Positions 34,252 to 42,627 of a stretch of 64,000 nt of DNA are shown here, in pieces. The position numbers and the translations under genes were made by a program. Source of the stretch: CG1-02-35-72 sp045046885 (GTDB lineage Bacteria; Bacteroidota; Bacteroidia; Flavobacteriales; Flavobacteriaceae); contig JASFYX010000009.1 of the NCBI GenBank assembly GCA_045046885.1, forward strand, positions 62,001 through 126,000. The letters are read 5' to 3'. The notes beneath the pieces were generated by a model that saw nothing but the letters and a program-made list of their open reading frames with translations, was not told the origin of the DNA and did not search any database. How positions within the stretch are numbered: the stretch's first letter is position 1; every line of letters starts with the position of its first letter.

Positions 34252-36144
34252 TTAATATGCACGTTTATCGTTACCTTCATAGAAGTTTACAAAAGCTTTA
34301 TTCACAACTTTTATACCACCTTTTGTTGGGTAATTCCCTGTAAAATACCAATCGCCTTCGTTTTTTGGGCAGGCTTGATGTAGATTTTCTATACTCTGAT
34401 AAATAACTTCTACTTCGGCATTGATGTCTTCAGATTTTAATAACTGTGCTATTTTTGCAGAAACTTCTTCGTAAGTAAAAGGTGTATAAATGGCCTTTAC
34501 AAAATTTTCTGAATTATTTTGATTTAAATTGTTTTTACATTTTTTATAGACGTCCTCTATAATAGAAAGTTGATTTGTATCCTTTAATAGAGCAACAGCT
34601 GCTTTAAATGCAATGAAATTATCTAAGCGCGCCATATCTATACCATAACAATCGGGATAACGAATTTGAGGCGCCGAAGAAACAACGACTATTTTCTTTG
34701 GATTTAAACGATCCAAAATTTTAATAATACTCTTTTTAAGAGTTGTACCACGTACAATACTGTCGTCTATAATAACCAAATTATCAGTAGGTTTTACAAC
34801 GCCGTAAGTAACGTCATAAACGTGTTCTACAAGTTCATCTCTACTGTTATCATCAGCAATAAAAGTACGTAATTTAACATCTTTAATAGCTATTTTTTCT
34901 ACACGGGGACGTTCGGACAAGATTATGTTTAAATCGGCGGCAGATATATTGCGTTTTCCTTTAAGGATGGTTTCTAGTTTATGCTGATTTAAAAAGTCCT
35001 CTGCGGCTTCCGTCATCCCAAAGAAAGATGTTTCGGCTGTATTTGGGATAAAAGAAAAAACAGTATTTTTAAGATCATTTTTGATACTTTTTAGGACGTC
35101 TGTAAAAATTAAGCGTCCTAAATCTTTACGTTCTTTATAAATTTCGGCATCACTTCCTCTCGAAAAATAAATTCGTTCAAAAGAACAAGCTTTTTTAGGA
35201 AGTTGCTCTTTAATTTGCTCAATACTTACAGCGCCATCTTTTTTAACAATGATGGCATGGGCGGGTTCTAGCTCTTTAACATCCTCAAAAGAAACATTAA
35301 AAACTGTTTGAATTACTGGCCTTTCTGAAGCGACTATAACAATCTCGTCATCTATATAATAATATGTGGGTCTTATACCTGCAGGGTCTCTAAATACAAA
35401 AGCATCGCCATGACCAATAAGTCCGGCCATAGCATAACCGCCATCCCAATTTTTAGAAGCGCGCTGTAAAACACGTTGGACGTTGAGCTCTTTACCAATT
35501 AACGGAGAAGCCTCTTTTTTACTGACACCTTTATTTTTAAATTTTTGATATAATTCGGCCACCTCATCGTCTAGGAAATGGCCAATTTTTTCCATCACCG
35601 TTACAGTATCGGTATGTTCTTTGGGATGTTGGCCAAGATCTACTAATTCTTGCAGTAATTCGGCAGAATTAGTCATATTAAAATTACCAGCAACAATAAG
35701 ATTTTTGTGTTTCCAATTACTTTGTCTTAAAAAAGGGTGAACACTTTCTATACTGTTTTTACCAAAGGTACCGTAACGCACATGACCCAAATACAACTCG
35801 CCTAAATAGGGTAAATTTCGTTTTTGCCAATTGACATCTTCAGACTTTTCAGGATGCTCTTCCATCAAAGAGTTAATCCTATCGTTTATCTGTTTAAAAA
35901 CATCTTGAATAGGTTGTGATTGATTAGAACGCACACGACTTATATAGCGCGTGCCAGGCATGTCGTTAAATTTAATACTAGCAAAACCAGCACCATCTTG
36001 ACCGCGGTTGTGCTGTTTTTCCATCATAAGATACATCTTATTGATGCCGTAAAACGATGTGCCATACTTCTCTTTATAATATTCTAAAGGTTTGAGTAAC
36101 CTAAGCATGGCTATGCCACATTCGTGTTTTATAGCGTCGCTCAT
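34252..36144 (-). CDS. PurF-like class II glutamine amidotransferase / phosphoribosyltransferase
   Basis: Contains an N-terminal Ntn-type glutaminase domain and a C-terminal phosphoribosyltransferase domain, as in amidophosphoribosyltransferase, which makes phosphoribosylamine in purine synthesis. The probable nucleophile is C9 (KHECGIAML), so an eight-residue propeptide would have to be removed. The PRPP motif is VIIDDSIVRGTTL. At 630 residues it is over 100 longer than typical PurF and lacks the MCGI start, so it may be a Bacteroidota-type paralogue of unknown specificity. It follows the PfkB kinase gene by 34 bp. Confidence 0.8.
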   Translation of the reverse strand: MSDAIKHECGIAMLRLLKPLEYYKEKYGTSFYGINKMYLMMEKQHNRGQDGAGFASIKFNDMPGTRYISRVRSNQSQPIQDVFKQINDRINSLMEEHPEKSEDVNWQKRNLPYLGELYLGHVRYGTFGKNSIESVHPFLRQSNWKHKNLIVAGNFNMTNSAELLQELVDLGQHPKEHTDTVTVMEKIGHFLDDEVAELYQKFKNKGVSKKEASPLIGKELNVQRVLQRASKNWDGGYAMAGLIGHGDAFVFRDPAGIRPTYYYIDDEIVIVASERPVIQTVFNVSFEDVKELEPAHAIIVKKDGAVSIEQIKEQLPKKACSFERIYFSRGSDAEIYKERKDLGRLIFTDVLKSIKNDLKNTVFSFIPNTAETSFFGMTEAAEDFLNQHKLETILKGKRNISAADLNIILSERPRVEKIAIKDVKLRTFIADDNSRDELVEHVYDVTYGVVKPTDNLVIIDDSIVRGTTLKKSIIKILDRLNPKKIVVVSSAPQIRYPDCYGIDMARLDNFIAFKAAVALLKDTNQLSIIEDVYKKCKNNLNQNNSENFVKAIYTPFTYEEVSAKIAQLLKSEDINAEVEVIYQSIENLHQACPKNEGDWYFTGNYPTKGGIKVVNKAFVNFYEGNDKRAY

Positions 36145-36178
36145 AAAAAGAAAGTTTTAAACATAATTTATAGAAACT

Positions 36179-37105
36179 TTATCCCAATTCTATATCAAAT
36201 TGCGTTAAATCTTTAAATTGTAAAAGTCTGTCATTAATAGCTTCTTGTGTTAAATTTTCCATTTTTTCAGTACCAAATTTTTCGACACAAAAAGAGGCTA
36301 AATTAGAACCGTAAATAACAGCTTTTTTCATATTATTAAATGATAAATCTTGGGTTTTTGTTAAATAACCAATAAAGCCACCAGCAAAAGTATCGCCGGC
36401 ACCGGTTGGGTCAAAAACTTCTTCAAGAGGCAAGGCGGGTGCAAAAAACACATTGCCATTGTTAAAAATTAAAGCACCATGTTCACCTTTCTTAATAACA
36501 ACATATTTGGGACCCATTGTGTGGATTTTATGCGCCGCTTTTACAAGCGAATATTCGCCACTCAACTGCCGTGCTTCTTCATCGTTTATGGTAATAACAT
36601 CTACTTTTTTAATTACTTCTAAAAGTTCATCCAAAGTATTGTCCATCCAAAAGTTCATAGTATCTAAAACCACTAATTTAGGACGCTTTGGCATTTGTTT
36701 TATAACGCCCATCTGTACAGCAGGATGCAAATTGCCGAGCATTAAAAATTCGGCATCTTTAAATTCTTCTGGTACAACTGGATTAAAATCGGCTAAAACA
36801 TTGAGTTCTGTTATTAATGTATCTCTCACATTTAAGTCGTTATGATATTTACCGCTCCAAAAAAATGTTTTACCTTCTTTTTTAATTTCAATTCCTGTTG
36901 TATCAATTCCTTTACTCTCTAATAAATCTAAATGTGATTGCGGAAAATCACCTCCAACTACAGAAACAATACCAGATTTTATACCAAAGTTTGAAGCTGA
37001 AAGACCAATATATGTGGCAGCGCCGCCTAATATTTTATCGGTTTGACCGAAAGGGGTTTCTATAGCATCAAAAGCAACAGTCCCTACAATTAAAAGTTTA
37101 CTCAT
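36179..37105 (-). CDS. PfkB family carbohydrate or nucleoside kinase
   Basis: 308-residue ribokinase-fold kinase with the N-terminal GG motif in ILGGAATYIGLSASNFG and the C-terminal PfkB signature DPTGAGDTFAGGFIGYL, including the catalytic Asp. Substrate is unknown: a sugar or nucleoside. The coupling with a PurF-like gene suggests a nucleotide or sugar-phosphate role, which is inference. Its promoter overlaps the divergent sufE promoter. Confidence 0.86.
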   Translation of the reverse strand: MSKLLIVGTVAFDAIETPFGQTDKILGGAATYIGLSASNFGIKSGIVSVVGGDFPQSHLDLLESKGIDTTGIEIKKEGKTFFWSGKYHNDLNVRDTLITELNVLADFNPVVPEEFKDAEFLMLGNLHPAVQMGVIKQMPKRPKLVVLDTMNFWMDNTLDELLEVIKKVDVITINDEEARQLSGEYSLVKAAHKIHTMGPKYVVIKKGEHGALIFNNGNVFFAPALPLEEVFDPTGAGDTFAGGFIGYLTKTQDLSFNNMKKAVIYGSNLASFCVEKFGTEKMENLTQEAINDRLLQFKDLTQFDIELG

Positions 37106-37111
37106 TATTAA

Positions 37112-37141
37112 TTTGTTTCAAAAATTTTGTTCTTAACTTTG
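37112..37141 (+). promoter_or_regulatory. sufE promoter (TTTG-N18-TAACTTTG)
   Basis: -33 box TTTG (37112-37115), 18-bp spacer and -7 box TAACTTTG (37134-37141), 18 bp before the sufE ATG at 37160. The -7 box abuts the -7 box of the opposite promoter. Confidence 0.75.
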
Positions 37142-37171
37142 CAAAAATAAGTTTTAAAAATGAGTATCAAA
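37142..37171 (-). promoter_or_regulatory. Promoter of the PfkB kinase gene, interleaved with the sufE promoter
   Basis: On the minus strand TTTG (37171-37168), 18-bp spacer and TATTTTTG (37149-37142). The -33 box lies inside sufE codons 3-4 and the -7 box abuts that of the sufE promoter, so the two cannot be occupied at once. Confidence 0.6.
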
Positions 37172-37579
37172 GAAATACAAGAAGAAATTATAGAGGAGTT
37201 CAATATGTTTGACGATTGGATGGAACGCTATGAGTATTTAATAGATTTAGGAAAGAGTTTAGCACCTATTGAAACACAATATCAAACAGAAGATAATTTA
37301 ATAAAAGGCTGCCAATCTAAAGTATGGCTTCATGCACACTTAGAGGCCGATAAAGTGATTTTTACCGCAGCAAGTGATGCTATTTTAACCAAAGGTATTA
37401 TAGCTTTATTACTACGTGTTTTTTCTAATAAAACACCTCAAGACATCTTAGATGCCGAATCCTCTTTTATAGATAAAATTGGTTTAAAAGAACACTTATC
37501 ACCAACACGTGCCAACGGTCTTGTATCTATGATAAAACAAATTAAATTTTACGCCCTAGCCTTTAAGTCTAAAATATAA
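37160..37579 (+). CDS. sufE: SufE-family Fe-S assembly sulfur acceptor
   Basis: Cytoplasmic partner of the cysteine desulfurase SufS; it accepts persulfide sulfur for iron-sulfur cluster assembly. The conserved active cysteine is C51 in KGCQSKVWL, the family signature. The 139-residue length is standard. It begins a plus-strand run with a DUF59 Fe-S protein (51-bp gap) and DUF2480. The core suf genes are not in this window. Confidence 0.93.
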   Translation: MSIKEIQEEIIEEFNMFDDWMERYEYLIDLGKSLAPIETQYQTEDNLIKGCQSKVWLHAHLEADKVIFTAASDAILTKGIIALLLRVFSNKTPQDILDAESSFIDKIGLKEHLSPTRANGLVSMIKQIKFYALAFKSKI

Positions 37580-37630
37580 AACTGTTGTATATTTGCCCCT
37601 TATTTAGATTGATTATAAACAATAATTTGT

Positions 37631-37951
37631 ATGGAAGCTACTAAAAAAGAGGATTTGGGTGAAAAAATTGTAGAGGTTTTAAAATCTATCTACGATCCCG
37701 AAATCCCTGTAGATATTTACGAACTAGGCTTAATTTACGATGTTTTTGTAAACGAAAACAATGACATTAAGATATTGATGACACTTACATCGCCCAATTG
37801 TCCTGTAGCTGAAACCTTACCTGTAGAGGTTGAAGAAAAAGTTAAGACTTTAGAAGCTGTAAACAACGCAGAGGTAGAAATCACTTTTGATCCACCTTGG
37901 ACACAAGATTTGATGAGTGAAGAAGCCAAATTAGAATTGGGATTTCTTTAA
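37631..37951 (+). CDS. DUF59/MIP18-type SUF system Fe-S assembly protein
   Basis: 106-residue MIP18 family protein, probable Fe-S cluster maturation factor of the SufT type. It shows the EVLKSIYDPEIPVDIYELGL start and the SPNCPVAETLP motif that carries the conserved cysteine (about residue 57), then VTFDPPW-like ending (ITFDPPWTQDLM). It lies between sufE and DUF2480, matching the gene order often seen in Flavobacteriia. Exact client proteins unknown. Confidence 0.88.
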   Translation: MEATKKEDLGEKIVEVLKSIYDPEIPVDIYELGLIYDVFVNENNDIKILMTLTSPNCPVAETLPVEVEEKVKTLEAVNNAEVEITFDPPWTQDLMSEEAKLELGFL

Positions 37952-37962
37952 AATTAAAACCG

Positions 37963-38469
37963 ATGAAACCTATTGTAAATAGGGTATCTAAAAGCCCTTT
38001 GATAACTTTAGATTTAGAAGATTTTTATCCTGTAGGCAAGCGTCTAGTTTTTGATATTGCTCCTTGGTTAGAGGGGGGCTTAATATTGAAAGAAAAAGAA
38101 TTTAGAGAAGCTGTCTCAAATAATTCATGGCATGAATTTAAGGGTGCTTATGTTGCAATTAATTGTAGTGCAGATGCTATAATTCCTTCTTGGGCTTACT
38201 TACTTGTAAGCGCTCATTTAGCACCTTATGCAAAAAGTGTCGTTGTTGGTGATTTAAATTTGTTAGAAACTGTTATTTTTACAGAAATTATAAGCAATTT
38301 AGATATTAATCAATATAAAAATAAACCAATAATTATAAAAGGATGTTCTAATAAGCCAATTCCAGATACAGCTTTTACGGCTTTAGTAAAAAAATTAAAA
38401 CCTATTGCAAAGAGTATAATGTATGGCGAAGCCTGTTCTTCGGTACCAATTTTTAAAAATAAGAGTTAA
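37963..38469 (+). CDS. DUF2480 family protein
   Basis: 168-residue cytoplasmic protein of a Bacteroidota family of unknown function, commonly adjacent to suf genes. It is marked by NRVSKSPLITLDLEDFYP (about 5-22) and the central CSADAIIPSWAYLLVSAHL segment. Cysteines in NCSAD, KGCSN and EACSS could bind metal or cluster, which is inference. It begins 11 bp after the DUF59 gene. Confidence 0.8.
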   Translation: MKPIVNRVSKSPLITLDLEDFYPVGKRLVFDIAPWLEGGLILKEKEFREAVSNNSWHEFKGAYVAINCSADAIIPSWAYLLVSAHLAPYAKSVVVGDLNLLETVIFTEIISNLDINQYKNKPIIIKGCSNKPIPDTAFTALVKKLKPIAKSIMYGEACSSVPIFKNKS

Positions 38470-38473
38470 TAAA

Positions 38474-39331
38474 ATGCGTTTTAAATTAATTGTAGTTCTA
38501 TTTTTGGTAAACAGTTTTTTTATTTTTTCTCAAGATATAAAAACAGACAGTATTAAAAACTGGAAAACAGAGGGTAAAGCCACTTTACTTTTTAACCAAT
38601 CTTCTTTTTCTAACTGGATTTCTGGTGGTGAAAACGCCGTAGCTGGTAATTTAAATATCAATTATCTCTTTAATTATAAAAAAGCCAACTGGACTTGGAA
38701 TAATACTGTAAATATTGCCTATGGTATAAATGATTCTAAATCGAATGGCACACGTAAAACAGAAGACCGTATAGAATGGAAAACATTGCTAGGTTATAAA
38801 AAAGATAAAAATTGGTATTACTCATTTTTCTTAAACTTTCAAACGCAAATTACGGCAGGATATGATTATAAGAATGATTCAAATGCAACAGTACCCACAT
38901 CTAGAGGTTTTGCCCCAGCTTATATAAATTTTGGGCCAGGTATTATGTATGAAAAGTCAGCTGATTTAAAAATAAATTTAGCACCAGCAACTTCTAAACT
39001 GACTATAGTAACAGACGAAACCTTGTCAAATCAAGGAGCATATGGTGTTAAGCCGGGAAAACAGGTTAAAGAAGATTTGGGTTTTTTTGCTTCTGTTTAT
39101 CACAAAAGAACTGTCATGGAAAATGTTGATATGGTCAATATTTTAAGTATCTATGTTAATTATTTAGATAACTTAAAGAATATAGATTTTGACTATCAGT
39201 TAAAATTTGTAATGAAGGTTAATAAATATATGAGTACAAACCTAAACTTTCAATTTGTTTATAACGATGATGCGCTTAGCCGACTTCAGTTTAAGGAAAT
39301 TTTTGGCATTGGTATTAACTACACTTTATAA
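38474..39331 (+). CDS. DUF3078 domain-containing outer-membrane protein
   Basis: 285-residue protein with a signal peptide (about 1-20, ending IFSQ) and amphipathic strands, ending GIGINYTL, typical of a small barrel. Its NWKTEGKATLLFNQSSFSNW and GNLNINYLFNYKKANW segments are characteristic of DUF3078. The open frame extends to 38423, inside the DUF2480 gene, but the ATG at 38474 yields a proper signal peptide and lies 4 bp after the upstream stop. Cotranscription with the sufE run is likely; the role is unknown. Confidence 0.8.
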   Translation: MRFKLIVVLFLVNSFFIFSQDIKTDSIKNWKTEGKATLLFNQSSFSNWISGGENAVAGNLNINYLFNYKKANWTWNNTVNIAYGINDSKSNGTRKTEDRIEWKTLLGYKKDKNWYYSFFLNFQTQITAGYDYKNDSNATVPTSRGFAPAYINFGPGIMYEKSADLKINLAPATSKLTIVTDETLSNQGAYGVKPGKQVKEDLGFFASVYHKRTVMENVDMVNILSIYVNYLDNLKNIDFDYQLKFVMKVNKYMSTNLNFQFVYNDDALSRLQFKEIFGIGINYTL

Positions 39332-39337
39332 ACAAGA

Positions 39338-40537
39338 CTAATATTCCTTATAAAGAAAATCGTTGTAAGGAAAGCGCGTAATATGAACTTTTTTTACAGC
39401 CTCGAAAAGAGTTTCTTTAAAATTGTCGAAATTTTCTTTTTCTAAAGCCGAAATAAATAAACATTGTCCGTTTAATTGCGACATCCAAGTACTTTGCCAT
39501 TCTTTTAAGGTAAAATGAGCCTTGGTTTTTTCTGTAACCAAATCGTCATCATCAATAGTTTGATGTGTATAGGCGTCAATTTTATTGAATACTAGAATAG
39601 TGGGTTTGTCAGCACTTTTTATATCAGTTAGAATTTGATTAACTGATGCAATATGGTCTTCGAAAGTTGTGTGTGAAATATCAACAATATGTAATAACAA
39701 ATCGGCTTCTCTTACTTCATCAAGTGTAGATTTAAAAGATTCTACTAATTGTGTGGGTAATTTTCTTATAAACCCAACAGTATCGGTTACTAGAAAAGGA
39801 ATGTTTTTTAGTACAACTTTTCTTACAGTTGTGTCAAGCGTTGCAAAAAGTTTATTTTCTGCAAAAACATCACTTTTACTCAAGGCATTCATCAGTGTAG
39901 ATTTACCTACATTGGTATAACCTACCAAAGCCACACGCACCATTTTACCACGGTTTTTGCGCTGAACGGCCATTTGCTTGTCGATACTTTTTAACCTCTT
40001 TTTTAAGAGTGTTATTTTATCGCGAATTATACGGCGGTCTGTTTCAATTTCTGTTTCACCAGGGCCACGCATTCCCATACCGCCTTTTTGCTTTTGAAGG
40101 TGTGTCCATAAGCGGGTTAAACGCGGTAGCATATATTCGCACTGCGCCATTTCAACTTGTGTTCTAGCATAAGACGTTTGGGCACGCTGTGCAAAAATAT
40201 CTAAAATTAGGTTGGTGCGATCTAAGATTTTACACTCTAAAACGCGCTCTATATTACGTATTTGAGCAGGACTTAATTCGTCATCGAATATGACAGTTTC
40301 TATAGCATTATCTTCTACAAAACGGCTTATTTCGTCTAATTTTCCAGAACCGATATATGTTTTTGGGTTTGGAAATTCTAATTTTTGTGTAAACTGCTCT
40401 ATAGTTTCTCCTCCGGCCGTAAGTGTTAAAAAAGCGAGCTCTTTTAAAAACTCATCTACCTGTTCTTCGTTTTGCGACTTAGTTATAACACTTACTAAAA
40501 CAACACGCTCTAAAGCTTTTTTATTTTTATCAATCAT
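39338..40537 (-). CDS. hflX: GTPase HflX
   Basis: Ribosome-associated GTPase that splits stalled or heat-stressed ribosomes. N-terminal HflX domain (about 1-180) with the GMGMRGPGETEIETDRR signature, then the G domain with G1 GYTNVGKST, G3 DTVGF and G4 NKID. The open frame begins at a TTG (40546), but a -7 box overlaps it. The ATG at 40537 (MIDKNKKAL), about 399 residues, is preferred and implies a very short leader. Convergent with DUF3078. Confidence 0.95.
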   Translation of the reverse strand: MIDKNKKALERVVLVSVITKSQNEEQVDEFLKELAFLTLTAGGETIEQFTQKLEFPNPKTYIGSGKLDEISRFVEDNAIETVIFDDELSPAQIRNIERVLECKILDRTNLILDIFAQRAQTSYARTQVEMAQCEYMLPRLTRLWTHLQKQKGGMGMRGPGETEIETDRRIIRDKITLLKKRLKSIDKQMAVQRKNRGKMVRVALVGYTNVGKSTLMNALSKSDVFAENKLFATLDTTVRKVVLKNIPFLVTDTVGFIRKLPTQLVESFKSTLDEVREADLLLHIVDISHTTFEDHIASVNQILTDIKSADKPTILVFNKIDAYTHQTIDDDDLVTEKTKAHFTLKEWQSTWMSQLNGQCLFISALEKENFDNFKETLFEAVKKVHITRFPYNDFLYKEY

Positions 40538-40543
40538 AAGTGG

Positions 40544-40551
40544 CAAAGATA
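40544..40551 (-). promoter_or_regulatory. -7 box of hflX
   Basis: CAAAGATA reads TATCTTTG on the minus strand. It lies 6 bp upstream of the ATG at 40537 and covers the TTG at 40546, so the shorter start is favoured and the mRNA should be nearly leaderless. Confidence 0.5.
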
Positions 40552-40575
40552 CTGTTTTAAGTTTTTGCTATAATT

Positions 40576-40611
40576 AAAAAATGCGCTTTTCTAATTTAGA
40601 AAAGCGCATTT
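40576..40611 (-). terminator. Terminator after the DUF5689 gene
   Basis: A 15-bp perfect stem (AAATGCGCTTTTCTA and its complement) with a 3-nt loop, followed on the minus strand by a T-run. It sits 22 bp past the stop of the DUF5689 gene. Confidence 0.88.
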
Positions 40612-40632
40612 AAAAAGGTTTATAAATTTAGG

Positions 40633-42606
40633 TTATTTACCTAAAACCATAATGTTATCTACAAAGAAGCCTCCTGAGGCATTAGAATCGTTACCTGTAA
40701 ATTTAAAGGCAACATATATCTTACCTGTGTAACCCGATAAATCTATATTACCGGAAGGTATAAATGAATACCAATTATCTGAATTTCCCGCCAAAGTAGC
40801 ACCGGCATCTACCCAAGTAGCACTGGCTACACCTGCTTCTGTTCCATCAAAATCGGTTGAAATGAAGACTTCAAGACGCGCATCGTCATAATGATGTTGG
40901 GCTGTTTCAAAAGTTAAGACTTCACCTGTATGACTATCCATATCAATGGCAGGTGTTATAAGCCAACCAATATTACTAGCATCGCCAGATTGATAGGGAG
41001 AAAACTCTGTATAAGTATTTCCACCAAAAGCTTCGGTATGCCATTTAATACTACCAGCTTCGGCTACATTAAGCCATCCTGAAATATTAACGTCTGGGCC
41101 ATTGGGTTCACTTTCAAAATTCTGACTAAAGAAAGGTTCTGCTTGTACACAACGTTCTCCAGTTAAACCAGCTGTGTCATCGGCACTTCTAACTAATAAT
41201 TGAGCGCCATTAAAATTAGAAGCAATACCCATAATTGTACCATTTCCTGAAGGGACTGTAGTATCAGCAAAACTGGCAAAACTACTTGTAAAGACAGGGA
41301 AAGACGAAGTACAGTCTGTTACTGTTTTACCACCACCAAAAGCAACAAGTGTTTGTGTAAACTGAACGTTGTTTATTTTCACAAGCTGTGCTTGATAGGC
41401 ATCTGATAATAAATCAGCTACAGAGATTGTTTTTGCAGCAGGTATAGCTGTATTTACATCTAATACTTGTACCATACTAAGCTGGTTTACATTAGATATT
41501 TGAGTCAATCCAGCAAAAGCTCCTAAGGTTAAATCTTTAACTTTTACACGAACTTTATAGCCTTCAAACAAACTATGCGCATTACTGTCAAAACGCAAAA
41601 CAATAGCACCGCTATCATCTTGAATAAAGGCATTACGACTTGTTAAATTACCATTTTGAGTTGACATTGTAATGACGCCTTCTATTATGGCATCTTCACT
41701 AATATTAGAAGTACCAGTACCAAAGGCCTCTCTTAAACTGGCAATTGTTTTAAGGGTGCCAGTTACATTGTCTGCAAAGCCCCATAATTGACGTGGGTTT
41801 GTAAATTGCACATCGTTAGTGTCTCTTATAACCAATTGGTAATCGCCTCTAAATTTAGAAAGAACACCGCGTATTTTACCATTTCCAACAGGGAGAGGCT
41901 CATTTGCAAAATCAGAAAACTGGCTATTTCTTACTATTAATTCATTGCCATCTTCGTCAACAATATTTCTGTTTGTAGCAGATCCAAGCGTATTGTTAGG
42001 GTCAAAATAATTACCACCTACTTCATTAGCTTTAAACTGAACATTGTCGAATTCTACCAAAGTGTTTAATTGTCCATCATTAATAGCACTTAATGTTGCA
42101 GGATGTACTAAAGAACTAGGATCAACAGCATCGCAAGAGCGCAATACAAAATTATCTACTTCAATGTCAGGTAAACGGCCTATAAACCCATTAAATAAAG
42201 CGCCTAAAGAAACATCGGCATCACCACCGTCATTGTCTATAAATAAGTTTTTAGCTTTGAGATAGACTTTTTGACCGACATTTATACGTGTATAAATATC
42301 ACGGCGATCCATAGATATTTTTACACCGGCAGTACCGTCTAAATTCTGAATAGAAAGAGACGAAAAGAAATTACCTTGTTCATCGCTAGAAACAACATAA
42401 CCCTCAACAACCATATCTTCGGTTAACTGATGGATATTGCCTACAGCATTTGCTTTAAGTTCTGCAAGTGTATTTGTAACAGTAACCTCTGGCTCTGTAC
42501 AATTTACTTGAGGTGTTGCAAAGTCTGAGTTATCATCAACGCAAGAAAAAGCGCCAATAAGAACGAAAAGACTTATAAAAAATTTAAAAATTGAATTTGT
42601 TTTCAT
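40633..42606 (-). CDS. DUF5689 lipoprotein with C-terminal choice-of-anchor J domain
   Basis: 657-residue surface or periplasmic lipoprotein: lipobox about residues 19-22 (FSC). Two DUF5689 regions of OB-fold-like strands (about 45-270 and 290-480; VVEGYVVSSDEQGN and AIIEGVITMSTQNGN openings) precede a C-terminal beta-sandwich (about 490-657; FFSQNFESEP to GGFFVDNIMVLGK). It ends before a strong terminator. It follows the TonB receptor gene by 21 bp and is likely its accessory. OB-like folds and the nearby nuclease suggest nucleic-acid or nucleotide binding, which is inference. Confidence 0.8.
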   Translation of the reverse strand: MKTNSIFKFFISLFVLIGAFSCVDDNSDFATPQVNCTEPEVTVTNTLAELKANAVGNIHQLTEDMVVEGYVVSSDEQGNFFSSLSIQNLDGTAGVKISMDRRDIYTRINVGQKVYLKAKNLFIDNDGGDADVSLGALFNGFIGRLPDIEVDNFVLRSCDAVDPSSLVHPATLSAINDGQLNTLVEFDNVQFKANEVGGNYFDPNNTLGSATNRNIVDEDGNELIVRNSQFSDFANEPLPVGNGKIRGVLSKFRGDYQLVIRDTNDVQFTNPRQLWGFADNVTGTLKTIASLREAFGTGTSNISEDAIIEGVITMSTQNGNLTSRNAFIQDDSGAIVLRFDSNAHSLFEGYKVRVKVKDLTLGAFAGLTQISNVNQLSMVQVLDVNTAIPAAKTISVADLLSDAYQAQLVKINNVQFTQTLVAFGGGKTVTDCTSSFPVFTSSFASFADTTVPSGNGTIMGIASNFNGAQLLVRSADDTAGLTGERCVQAEPFFSQNFESEPNGPDVNISGWLNVAEAGSIKWHTEAFGGNTYTEFSPYQSGDASNIGWLITPAIDMDSHTGEVLTFETAQHHYDDARLEVFISTDFDGTEAGVASATWVDAGATLAGNSDNWYSFIPSGNIDLSGYTGKIYVAFKFTGNDSNASGGFFVDNIMVLGK

Positions 42607-42627
42607 GAGAATATTTTTAGCTATAAG

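Noticed and set aside
38423..38473. Longer start for the DUF3078 protein
   Set aside because: The added residues overlap the DUF2480 coding region; the internal ATG starts a proper signal peptide.
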